A DNA stretch of 64,000 nt from Xylanimonas protaetiae. GTDB taxonomy: Bacteria; Actinomycetota; Actinomycetes; Actinomycetales; Cellulomonadaceae. Position numbers and translations under genes: made by a program. The notes under the pieces were generated by a model, which saw only the letters and a list, made by a program, of their open reading frames with translations, was not told the DNA's origin and did not search any database. Of the stretch, positions 57,244 to 64,000 are shown piece by piece (the first letter of the stretch is position 1; each line of letters starts with the position of its first letter). The DNA is taken from contig NZ_CP035493.1 of assembly GCF_004135385.1 (NCBI RefSeq), forward strand, positions 2,857,440-2,921,439. Direction: 5' to 3'.

Positions 57244-57600
57244 ATGGCTTCTGCAGGTCATGCGATTCGTGGTTCGCGCGTTGGCGCAGGCCCGATGGGC
57301 GAGTCGGAGCGCGGCGACATCGCGCCCCGCGCTCGCATCTCCTACTGGTGCGTCAACGGGCACGAGACGCAGACGGTCTTCGCCGTCGTGGCGGAGTTCA
57401 CCCCGCCGGCACAGTGGGACTGCCAGCGGTGCGGCTTCCCCGCCGGGCTGGACCAGGCGGCCCCGCCGCCGGCCGTGCACCACGAGCCGTACAAGACGCA
57501 CCTCGCGTACGTGAAGGAGCGCCGCTCGGACGAGGAGGGCGCCGCCCTCCTCGACGAGGCGCTGGCGGTGCTGCGGCGCCGCCGCGGCGAGTACGTCTAG
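57244..57600 (+). CDS. rbpA: RNA polymerase-binding protein RbpA
   Basis: A 118-residue RbpA, an actinobacterial transcription factor that binds the group-1 sigma factor and stabilises the open complex. The N-terminal tail carries GHAIRGSRVGAGPMGE. The core zinc-ribbon-like domain has CVNGHETQTVFAV and CQRCGFPAG, and the C-terminal sigma-interacting helix ends DEEGAALLDEALAVLRRRR. ATG 57244 has GAGGACGGGCGGAC upstream, and TACTCT (57181-57186) may be a -10 box, giving a leader of about 55 nt. A strong hairpin follows. Confidence 0.95.
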   Translation: MASAGHAIRGSRVGAGPMGESERGDIAPRARISYWCVNGHETQTVFAVVAEFTPPAQWDCQRCGFPAGLDQAAPPPAVHHEPYKTHLAYVKERRSDEEGAALLDEALAVLRRRRGEYV

Positions 57601-57608
57601 CAACGACG

Positions 57609-57643
57609 AAGCCCTGGTGGTCGGACTCCGACCACCAGGGCTT
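57609..57643. terminator. Bidirectional terminator between rbpA and pgl
   Basis: A perfect 16-bp stem (57609-57624 with 57628-57643) with a 3-nt loop and a TTT end lies between two convergent genes. Confidence 0.9.
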
Positions 57644-57664
57644 TCGCCTTGCCCGGCAGGCTCC

Positions 57665-58414
57665 CTACGGGGCGTCCGAGGCCGCGGTGTCCAGCAGCCA
57701 CAGCGTCCGGTCCGTGCCGTGCACGCCCGACGCCGGGACCTCCGTGACGGTGTGGCCCGCGAGGGCCGCGGCGGCCTGCTCGGCCTTCTCGGCGCCGGCC
57801 GCCACGACCCACACCTCGCGGGCCGCGTTGACGGCCTCGAAGGTCAGCGAGACGCGCTCCGCGGGCGGCTTGGGGGAGTGGTGCACCCCCACCGTCGTGC
57901 CGCCGGCCGCCAGGGCCTCGTGCCCCGGGAACAGCGAGGCGACGTGACCGTCCGGGCCCATGCCGAGCAGGAGCACGTCGAACGCAGGCGCCGCGGCGCC
58001 CGCCTCGGCGTGCGCCGCGAGCTCCGCCGCGTACGCCTGCGCCGACGCCTCGGGGGAGTCGGCGGCGTCCGGGCCGGCCATCGGGTGCACGTTGCCCTCC
58101 GGCAGCCCCCAGGACGCCGTCAGGGCGTCGAGGAGGGCCGCGCGGGCCTGCGTCTCGTTGCGGTCCGGGTCGCCGGCGGGCAGGTAGCGCTCGTCGCCCC
58201 ACCACAGGTGCACGCCGGACCAGTCGACGGCCCCGACCAGCGGGCTCGCGGCAGCGGCCGCCAGCGTCCTGATCCCGACCGTGCCGCCCGTGAGGACGAC
58301 GTGCACCGGCCGGCGCACGGACTGCACGTCGAGGAGGCGCGTGAGCAGCCGCGCGGCGGCGGCCTGGGCCAGCACGTCGGCGTCCGGGTGGACGACGACG
58401 AGCCGGCCGGTCAC
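57665..58414 (-). CDS. pgl: 6-phosphogluconolactonase
   Basis: A 249-residue lactonase of the Pgl/DevB type, which hydrolyses 6-phosphogluconolactone in the oxidative pentose phosphate pathway. LTGGTVGIRTL, WWGDERYLP, RNETQARAALLD and LLLGMGPDGHVASLFPG are the family blocks. GTG 58414 is chosen since it overlaps the opcA stop by 4 nt (GTGA); the open frame continues upstream through opcA without meaning. Last gene of the tal-zwf-opcA-pgl operon. Confidence 0.95.
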   Translation of the reverse strand: MTGRLVVVHPDADVLAQAAAARLLTRLLDVQSVRRPVHVVLTGGTVGIRTLAAAAASPLVGAVDWSGVHLWWGDERYLPAGDPDRNETQARAALLDALTASWGLPEGNVHPMAGPDAADSPEASAQAYAAELAAHAEAGAAAPAFDVLLLGMGPDGHVASLFPGHEALAAGGTTVGVHHSPKPPAERVSLTFEAVNAAREVWVVAAGAEKAEQAAAALAGHTVTEVPASGVHGTDRTLWLLDTAASDAP

Positions 58415-59352
58415 GCGGCGTCCCCCGCGGCCTCCGCGTCGACGGCCCGCAGGCCCGAGACGAGGGCCTCCGCGTAGACCTCGTCGGGGTCGAGACGACG
58501 CAGCTCCTCGATGATGGCCTCGCTGAGCTTGCGGATCGGCAGCGCGATCCGGCGGTCCGGCGAGCCTGTCTGCGAGATCGTCACGATGCGCCCGTCGGGC
58601 CGGTCGAGGACGATCTCGCCGCTCTTGCGCCGGAGCACGACGCGCGTGATGGCCGTCGTGCCGGGCTTGTGCGCGATCGTCGTCGGCGTCTTGAGGCGGG
58701 CGCGCAGCCAGCCCGCCAGCAGGTCGAGCGACGTGTGGCCCTTCTCGCCCTCGATGACGACGCTCGTGACGGGCTCGAACGGGGGCTGCTCGACGGCCGC
58801 CGCCAGCAGGCCGCGCCACAGCGTGACACGCGCCCACGCGAGGTCGGTGTCGCCCTCGGCGTACTGGTCGGCCAGCGAGCGGATCATCGTCTCCGGGTCG
58901 GCCGACATGACCGAGTCGGTGATACGCCGGTGGGCGATCCGCCCGATGGGGTGCTCCGACGGCGTCTGCGGCGCCTCGCGCGGCCACCAGACGACGATGG
59001 GCGCGTCGGGCAGCAGGAGGGGCATCACGACGGCGTCGGGCTGCTCCTGGAGCGGCCCCGCGGCGCGCAGGACGACCACCTCGGACGCGCCGGCGTCGCC
59101 GCCCACGCGGATCTGCGCGTCCAGGCGCGGCGCGGCGTCCAGGGGACCCGCCGACGCGAGCACGAGCACGCGGCTCGGGTGCTCGCGGCTGGCCTCGTTG
59201 GCGGCCTCGACGGCCGTCTCGACGTCGGCCTCGTCGGCGATGATCACCAGGGTGAGCACGCGCCCGAGGGCGACGGCGCCGCCCTCGTCGCGCAGGCGCA
59301 CCAGGCGCTTGTCGACCGCGGTGGTGGTGGTCTCAGGCATGTCGATGATCAT
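58411..59352 (-). CDS. opcA: Glucose-6-phosphate dehydrogenase assembly protein OpcA
   Basis: A 313-residue OpcA, an allosteric activator and assembly factor of Zwf in cyanobacteria and actinobacteria. Blocks such as SRVLVLAS, PIVVWWPREAP, ARVTLWRGLLAAAV and RRLDPDEVYAEAL match the family. The ATG shares one base with the zwf stop (TGATG) and has GGAGG upstream, so it is made in step with Zwf, its target. Confidence 0.95.
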   Translation of the reverse strand: MIIDMPETTTTAVDKRLVRLRDEGGAVALGRVLTLVIIADEADVETAVEAANEASREHPSRVLVLASAGPLDAAPRLDAQIRVGGDAGASEVVVLRAAGPLQEQPDAVVMPLLLPDAPIVVWWPREAPQTPSEHPIGRIAHRRITDSVMSADPETMIRSLADQYAEGDTDLAWARVTLWRGLLAAAVEQPPFEPVTSVVIEGEKGHTSLDLLAGWLRARLKTPTTIAHKPGTTAITRVVLRRKSGEIVLDRPDGRIVTISQTGSPDRRIALPIRKLSEAIIEELRRLDPDEVYAEALVSGLRAVDAEAAGDAA

Positions 59353-60893
59353 CAGGGCCTCCTCCAGGCACGGCCGTCACGGGCCATCATCGCGTCGGCC
59401 GAGGCGGGGCCCCAGGTGCCGGCGGGGTACTGCTCGGGACGGCCCTGCTTGGCCCAGTACGCCGTGATCGGGTCGAGGATCTTCCAGGAGAGCTCGACCT
59501 CCTCGCGCGTCGGGAAGAGCGGCGGGTCGCCCAGCAGCACGTCGAGGATGAGGCGCTCGTAGGCCTCGGGCGAGGACTCGGTGAAGGCGTGGCCGTAGCC
59601 GAAGTCCATCGTGACGTCGCGGACCTCCATCGCGGTGCCCGGCACCTTGGCGCCGAACCGCATCGTGACGCCCTCGTCGGGCTGCACGCGGATGACCAGC
59701 GCGTTGTTGCCGAGCTCGGACGTCAGCGACGACTCGAACGGCAGGTGCGGCGCCTTCTTGAACACGACGGCCACCTCGGTGACGCGGCGGCCCAGGCGCT
59801 TGCCCGTGCGCAGGTAGAACGGCACGCCCGCCCAGCGGCGGTTGTCGATGTCGAGGCGGACGGCGGCGAACGTCTCCGTCGTGGACTCGGGGTTGAACCC
59901 CTCCTCTTCGAGGAAGCCGACGACCTTCTCGCCGCCCTGCCACGCGGCCGCGTACTGGCCGCGCGCGGTGTGGCGGCCCAGGTCGTGGGGGATGCGGACG
60001 GAGGACAGCGCCTTGATCTTCTCGGCGCGCAGCGCGTTCGCCTCGAAGTTCACCGGCTCCTCCATCGCCACGAGGGCGAGGAGCTGGAGCAGGTGGTTCT
60101 GGATGACGTCGCGGGCAGCGCCGATGCCGTCGTAGTAGCCGGCGCGGCCGCCGATGCCGATGTCCTCGGCCATCGTGATCTGCACGTGGTCGACGTAGTT
60201 GTTGTTCCAGATCGGCTCGAACATCTGGTTCGCGAAGCGCAGCGCCAGCAGGTTCTGGACCGTCTCCTTGCCCAGGTAGTGGTCGATGCGGAACACCGAC
60301 TCCTGGTCGAACACCTCGGACACGACGGCGTCGAGCTCCTTGGCCGACTCCAGGTCGTGACCGAACGGCTTCTCGATGACGACGCGGCGCCAGGCGCCCT
60401 CCTGCGGCGTCGAGAGGCCGTGCTCCTGGAGCTGCTGGACCACGGTGGGGAACGCGCTCGGCGGGATCGACAGGTAGAAGGCGTGGTTGCCGCCCGTGCC
60501 CCGCTCCGCGTCGAGCTTCTCGACCGTGCGGCGCAGCTCGGCGAACGCCTCGTCGTCGTCGAACGCGCCCTGGACGAACCGGATGCCCTCGGAGAGCTGG
60601 CGCCAGGTGGCCTCGCGGAACGGGGTGCGCGCGTACTGCTTGACGGCGTCGTGCACCACCTGCGCGAAGTCCTCGTCCGCCCAGTCGCGGCGCGCGAAGC
60701 CCGTCAGCGCGAAGCCCGGGGGCAGCAGGCCGCGGTTGGCCAGGTCGTACACCGCCGGCATGAGCTTCTTGCGCGACAGGTCGCCCGTCACGCCGAAGAT
60801 GACCAGCCCGGACGGGCCCGCGATGCGCGGCAGGCGCAGGTCGCGGGGGTCGCGCAGCGGGTTGTGCTCCGCGGTGATCTTGGCGGGCCTCAC
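59352..60893 (-). CDS. zwf: Glucose-6-phosphate 1-dehydrogenase
   Basis: A 513-residue dehydrogenase that makes NADPH and 6-phosphogluconolactone. NADP-binding [12 protein letters not shown] (near residue 31), substrate-binding [13 protein letters not shown] with the catalytic His in the family pattern, and EKPFGHDL are all present. GTG 60893 overlaps the tal stop by 4 nt, so it is chosen over the very long upstream frame, which is Arg-rich read-through of tal in the wrong frame. Confidence 0.97.
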   Translation of the reverse strand: MRPAKITAEHNPLRDPRDLRLPRIAGPSGLVIFGVTGDLSRKKLMPAVYDLANRGLLPPGFALTGFARRDWADEDFAQVVHDAVKQYARTPFREATWRQLSEGIRFVQGAFDDDEAFAELRRTVEKLDAERGTGGNHAFYLSIPPSAFPTVVQQLQEHGLSTPQEGAWRRVVIEKPFGHDLESAKELDAVVSEVFDQESVFRIDHYLGKETVQNLLALRFANQMFEPIWNNNYVDHVQITMAEDIGIGGRAGYYDGIGAARDVIQNHLLQLLALVAMEEPVNFEANALRAEKIKALSSVRIPHDLGRHTARGQYAAAWQGGEKVVGFLEEEGFNPESTTETFAAVRLDIDNRRWAGVPFYLRTGKRLGRRVTEVAVVFKKAPHLPFESSLTSELGNNALVIRVQPDEGVTMRFGAKVPGTAMEVRDVTMDFGYGHAFTESSPEAYERLILDVLLGDPPLFPTREEVELSWKILDPITAYWAKQGRPEQYPAGTWGPASADAMMARDGRAWRRP

Positions 60894-62023
60894 TCGGCTC
60901 CTCCCTGCGTCGCGGCGGCGTCGAGGCCGGCCTGCGTCGTCTCGAGGAGCTGCGACCAGCTGACCTCGAACTTGTCGACGCCCTCGGTCTCCAGCTGGGT
61001 CGTGACCTTGTCCAGCGAGACGCCCTGGGCCTCGATGGCGACGATCTGGGCCGCGGCCTCCTCGGCGGTGCCGGTCACGGTGTCGCCGAGCACGATGCCG
61101 TGGTCGGCGAACGCGTCCAGCGTCGCCTCCGGCATGGTGTTCACGACGCCGGCGACGACGAGCTCGTCGACGTACATCGTGTCGCGGTACTCGGGGTTCT
61201 TCACGCCCGTCGAGGCCCACAGGGGGCGCTGCGGCTGGGCGCCGGCGGCCTTGAGGGCGGCCCAGCGCTCGCCGGCCACGACCTCCTCGTAGGCGGCGTA
61301 GGCCAGGCGCGCGTTGGCGATCGCCGCCTTGCCGCGCAGGGCCGCGGCGTCGTCGGTGCCGACCTTCTCCAGCGCGGCGTCCACGGCGGAGTCGACGCGC
61401 GAGACGAAGAACGACGCGACCGAGCCGACGACGGACAGGTCGTGGCCGTTCGCCGTCGCCTGCTCGAGGCCGGCGAGCCACGCGTCCAGGACGGCGCGGT
61501 AGCGCTCGATCGAGAAGATGAGGGTCACGTTGACCGAGATGCCCTGGGCGAGCACGCGCGTGATGGCCGGCAGGCCCTCGACGGTCGCGGGGATCTTGAT
61601 CATGACGTTGGGGCGGCCGACGGTCGCCCACAGGCGCTCCGCGACCTCGACCGTGTGCTCGGTGTCGCGCGCCAGGCGCGGGTCCACCTCGATGGACACG
61701 CGGCCGTCGACGGCGTGCGTGGCGTCGTAGACGGGGCGCAGCACGTCGGCGGCGTCGCGGACGTCGTCCGTCGTGATCCGCTCGACGGCGGCCTCGACGT
61801 CCGTGCCTGCGAGCGCGGCGAGGGCGCCCGCGTAGGCGTCGCCCTTGCTGAGCGCGGACGCGAAGATCGTGGGGTTCGTGGTGACTCCCACCACGTCCTT
61901 CTCTGCGACCAGGGCTGCGAGGTTGCCCGTGGCGAGGCGCTCGCGGGACAGGTCGTCGAGCCAGATCGACACCCCGGCCTCGGAGAGCCTGTGCGTGGGG
62001 CGGGTGTCGTTGGAGCTTGTCAT
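60890..62023 (-). CDS. tal: Transaldolase
   Basis: A 377-residue actinobacterial-type transaldolase that moves a dihydroxyacetone unit from sedoheptulose 7-phosphate to glyceraldehyde 3-phosphate. [38 protein letters not shown] and the Schiff-base Lys in [11 protein letters not shown] identify it. ATG 62023 has GGAAGG 13-18 nt upstream. It leads the tal-zwf-opcA-pgl operon, which has a leader of about 95 nt containing an 8-bp hairpin (62093-62100 with 62107-62114). Confidence 0.97.
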   Translation of the reverse strand: MTSSNDTRPTHRLSEAGVSIWLDDLSRERLATGNLAALVAEKDVVGVTTNPTIFASALSKGDAYAGALAALAGTDVEAAVERITTDDVRDAADVLRPVYDATHAVDGRVSIEVDPRLARDTEHTVEVAERLWATVGRPNVMIKIPATVEGLPAITRVLAQGISVNVTLIFSIERYRAVLDAWLAGLEQATANGHDLSVVGSVASFFVSRVDSAVDAALEKVGTDDAAALRGKAAIANARLAYAAYEEVVAGERWAALKAAGAQPQRPLWASTGVKNPEYRDTMYVDELVVAGVVNTMPEATLDAFADHGIVLGDTVTGTAEEAAAQIVAIEAQGVSLDKVTTQLETEGVDKFEVSWSQLLETTQAGLDAAATQGGAE

Positions 62024-62122
62024 GCGGGGTCGGACCTTCCTTGTGGTGGCGCCGGTCTCGACCGCGTCGACGACCGGCTGAACTGTCCGTCACGGGTGCT
62101 CGTGGAAGCACCCGCGTACTGC

Positions 62123-62128
62123 AACCTA
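62123..62128 (-). promoter_or_regulatory. -10 box of the tal-zwf-opcA-pgl operon
   Basis: TAGGTT on the reverse strand, 100 nt before the tal ATG, between the tkt terminator and the leader hairpin. Confidence 0.5.
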
Positions 62129-62134
62129 GCGAGA

Positions 62135-62168
62135 CAGGGGCCGGCCCGAACGCTCGGACCGGCCCCTG
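62135..62168 (-). terminator. Hairpin after tkt
   Basis: A 15-bp stem (62135-62149 with 62154-62168, one mismatch) with a 4-nt loop begins 9 nt after the tkt stop on the reverse strand. Confidence 0.8.
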
Positions 62169-62177
62169 CCTCTCATG

Positions 62178-64000
62178 TCACGCCTGCGCGGCCGCGATCG
62201 ACTCGCGCGCTGCGCTCACCACGGCCTCGGCCGTGATGCCGAACTCCGCGAACAGCGTCTCGGCCGGGGCCGAGGCGCCGTAGTGCTCGAGCGAGACCGA
62301 GCGGCCGGCGTCGCCGACGATGCCGGCCCAGCCGAGCCCGATGCCGGCCTCGACCGACACGCGGGCCTTGACGCCCGCCGGGAGCACCGACTCGCGGTAC
62401 TCGGCCGACTGGCGCGCGAACCACTCGAGCGACGGGGCCGAGACGACGCGGGCCTTGATGCCCTCGGCGGCCAGGGTCTCGCGCGCCCGGACGGCGAGCT
62501 GGACCTCGGAGCCGGTGCCGATCAGGATCACGTCCGGCGTGCCGTCGGTGTCCAGGAGCGTGTACGCACCCTTGAGGACGCCCTCGGCGGAGGCGAAGCC
62601 CTCCTCGCCGCGGGGGAACGTCGGCAGGTTCTGACGCGAGAGGATCAGGCCGGCCGGGTTCTTGGTGTTCTCGATGATGCCGCGCCACGCCCAGACGGTC
62701 TCGTTCGCGTCGGCCGGGCGGACGATGTCCAGGCCCGGGATCGCGCGGTAGGCCCACAGGTGCTCGACCGGCTGGTGCGTCGGGCCGTCCTCGCCGAGGC
62801 CGATCGAGTCGTGCGTCCACACGAAGATCGACGGCGTCTGCATGAGGGCGGCCAGGCGGACGGCGCCGCGCATGTAGTCGGCGAACTGGAAGAACGTGCC
62901 GCCGTAGGGGCGCGTCAGGCCGTGCAGCGTGATGCCGTTGAGGATCGCGCCCATGCCGTGCTCACGGATGCCGAAGTGGAGGGTGCGGCCGTAGATGTCG
63001 CCCTTCCACGTGCGGGTCTGGTGGTTCTCCGTGATGAACGACGGCTCGCCGTCCATGGTCGTGTTGTTCGAGCCGGCAAGGTCGGCCGAGCCGCCCCACA
63101 GCTCGGGCAGCACCGGGGCGAGCGCGGTCAGCGTCTTGCCCGAGGCGACGCGGGTGGCGACGCCCTTCGGGTCGGCCGGGAACGTCGGCAGGGCCTCGGT
63201 CCAGCCGGCGGGCAGCTCCTTGGCCGTGAGGCGCTCGAGCAGCGCGGCGGCCTCCGGGTTGGCGCCCTGCCAGGCGGCGAAGGCCTCGTCCCAGGCGGCG
63301 CGCTCGGCGGCCTGACGGTCGGCGACGGTGCGCGTGTACTTGAGCACCTCGTCGTCGATCTGGAACGACTTGGTGGTGTCGAGGCCCAGGGCCTCCTTGA
63401 GGCCCTCGACCTCGGCGCCGCCCAGGGCGGAGCCGTGGATCGCGTAGGTGTCCTGCTTCTTGGGCGACGGCCAGCCGATGATGGTCGACAGGCGGATCAG
63501 GGTCGGCTTGCCGGTCTCGGCCTTGGCGGCCTCGATGGCGGCGGCCAGCGCGGCGACGTCCTCGGTGTACTCGCCGCCGCCGTTGGTCCAGTCGACCTCG
63601 AGCGTGTGCCAGCCGTACGACTGGTAGCGCAGGACGACGTCCTCGGAGAACGAGATGTCCGTCTGGTCCTCGATCGAGATCCGGTTGTCGTCCCAGATGA
63701 CGATGAGGTTGCCGAGCTCCTGGTGGCCCGCGAGCGACGCGGCCTCGGAGGTCACGCCCTCCTGGAGGTCGCCGTCACCGGCGATGACGTAGACGTGGTG
63801 GTCGAACGGCGAGGCGCCCGGGGCGGCCTCGGGGTCGAGCAGGCCGCGCTCGCGGCGCGACGCGAAGGCGAAGCCGGTGGCGGCCGCGAGGCCCTGGCCC
63901 AGCGGACCGGTGGTGATCTCGACACCGGTGGTGTGGCCGACCTCGGGGTGGCCCGGGGTCTTCGAGTCCCACTGGCGCAGCGCCTCGATGTCCTCGATCT
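62178..64000 (-). CDS. tkt: Transketolase (N-terminal part beyond the window)
   Basis: The frame is open from the right edge to the stop at 62178, giving about 607 residues of a protein of about 700. The thiamine-diphosphate motif starts [20 protein letters not shown] and ends near [12 protein letters not shown]. The pyrimidine domain has [13 protein letters not shown] and [14 protein letters not shown], and [20 protein letters not shown] is a typical C-terminal block. The enzyme moves two-carbon units between pentose phosphate and glycolytic sugars. It is upstream of tal in the same direction, but a hairpin and a separate promoter lie between. An internal GTG near 63755 is not the start, because family sequence continues upstream to the edge. 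Confidence 0.97.
   Translation of the reverse strand, partial: IEDIEALRQWDSKTPGHPEVGHTTGVEITTGPLGQGLAAATGFAFASRRERGLLDPEAAPGASPFDHHVYVIAGDGDLQEGVTSEAASLAGHQELGNLIVIWDDNRISIEDQTDISFSEDVVLRYQSYGWHTLEVDWTNGGGEYTEDVAALAAAIEAAKAETGKPTLIRLSTIIGWPSPKKQDTYAIHGSALGGAEVEGLKEALGLDTTKSFQIDDEVLKYTRTVADRQAAERAAWDEAFAAWQGANPEAAALLERLTAKELPAGWTEALPTFPADPKGVATRVASGKTLTALAPVLPELWGGSADLAGSNNTTMDGEPSFITENHQTRTWKGDIYGRTLHFGIREHGMGAILNGITLHGLTRPYGGTFFQFADYMRGAVRLAALMQTPSIFVWTHDSIGLGEDGPTHQPVEHLWAYRAIPGLDIVRPADANETVWAWRGIIENTKNPAGLILSRQNLPTFPRGEEGFASAEGVLKGAYTLLDTDGTPDVILIGTGSEVQLAVRARETLAAEGIKARVVSAPSLEWFARQSAEYRESVLPAGVKARVSVEAGIGLGWAGIVGDAGRSVSLEHYGASAPAETLFAEFGITAEAVVSAARESIAAAQA

Noticed and set aside
59352-62111. 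A 919-codon frame that would fuse a long N-terminal domain to Zwf
   Set aside because: The upstream 400 codons are the wrong frame of tal, Arg-rich and repetitive. Zwf starts at GTG 60893 overlapping the tal stop.

Overview
The window is a chromosomal segment of a very GC-rich actinomycete. The evidence is almost exclusive G/C in third codon positions, many GTG starts (one TTG), and actinobacterial marker genes: rbpA, whiA, opcA, a PdtaR-type ANTAR regulator and a TIGR02234 tryptophan-associated membrane protein. Gene order resembles two blocks I recall from Mycobacterium tuberculosis (hisF-hisI-trp-lgt-pyk-pdtaR-polA-rpsA-coaE-uvrB-uvrA and uvrC-rapZ-yvcK-whiA-gap-pgk-tpi-secG-pgl-opcA-zwf-tal-tkt). 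Protein flavour suggests Micrococcales, perhaps Promicromonosporaceae or Cellulomonadaceae; that placement is inference. I see no prophage, insertion sequence, CRISPR array or rRNA. This is core chromosome with a few accessory inserts.

Layout. 1-11 kb: end of hisF, a heterodimeric ABC exporter pair, then a tightly coupled hisI-trpE-(TIGR02234)-(DUF6704)-trpC-trpB-trpA-lgt run in which many stops and starts overlap. 11-17 kb: glutamate synthase gltBD behind a leader hairpin. 17-20 kb: pyk with a perfect palindromic terminator, a convergent tRNA-Leu(CAA), pdtaR and a GNAT acetyltransferase. 20-30 kb: a thioesterase divergent from polA, a DUF368 (PopT-type) lipid-carrier transporter, DUF2200, a DMT-family permease, a methyltransferase, pfkA and rpsA. 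30-37 kb: a NUDIX hydrolase, a TIGR01777 epimerase, a repeat cassette, two tandem paralogous ABC exporters divergent from a MarR regulator, coaE, pcp and an unlisted 38-residue membrane peptide. 37-44 kb: uvrB, a manganese-type (yybP-ykoY) riboswitch controlling two tandem TerC genes, small enzymes, and a hydrolase/TetR pair with palindromic operators. 44-54 kb: SOS-boxed uvrA, an OsmC-like protein without cysteines, uvrC, a frameshifted rapZ, yvcK and whiA. 53-64 kb: gap-pgk-tpi-secG-rbpA, convergent with the oxidative pentose phosphate operon tal-zwf-opcA-pgl and tkt (cut by the window edge).

How the parts work together. Central carbon metabolism dominates: glycolysis (pfkA, gap, pgk, tpi, pyk), the pentose phosphate pathway (zwf, opcA, pgl, tal, tkt) and amino acid synthesis (his, trp, glutamate). 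A complete nucleotide-excision-repair set (uvrA, uvrB, uvrC) plus polA is scattered between them. Regulation visible in the DNA includes about twenty leaderless or near-leaderless starts with a TANNNT -10 box 6-8 nt before the start codon, an SOS box, TetR and MarR operator candidates, a riboswitch and many hairpin terminators.

Most noteworthy points: a probable gene-conversion tract between the two tandem ABC exporters, the rapZ frameshift in a C run, the riboswitch with a mutually exclusive hairpin, a perfect inverted repeat sitting on the rpsA -10 box, a repeat cassette at 31.3 kb, the cysteine-free OsmC homologue and the 38-residue membrane peptide. I did not find a convincing wholly new multi-gene system.
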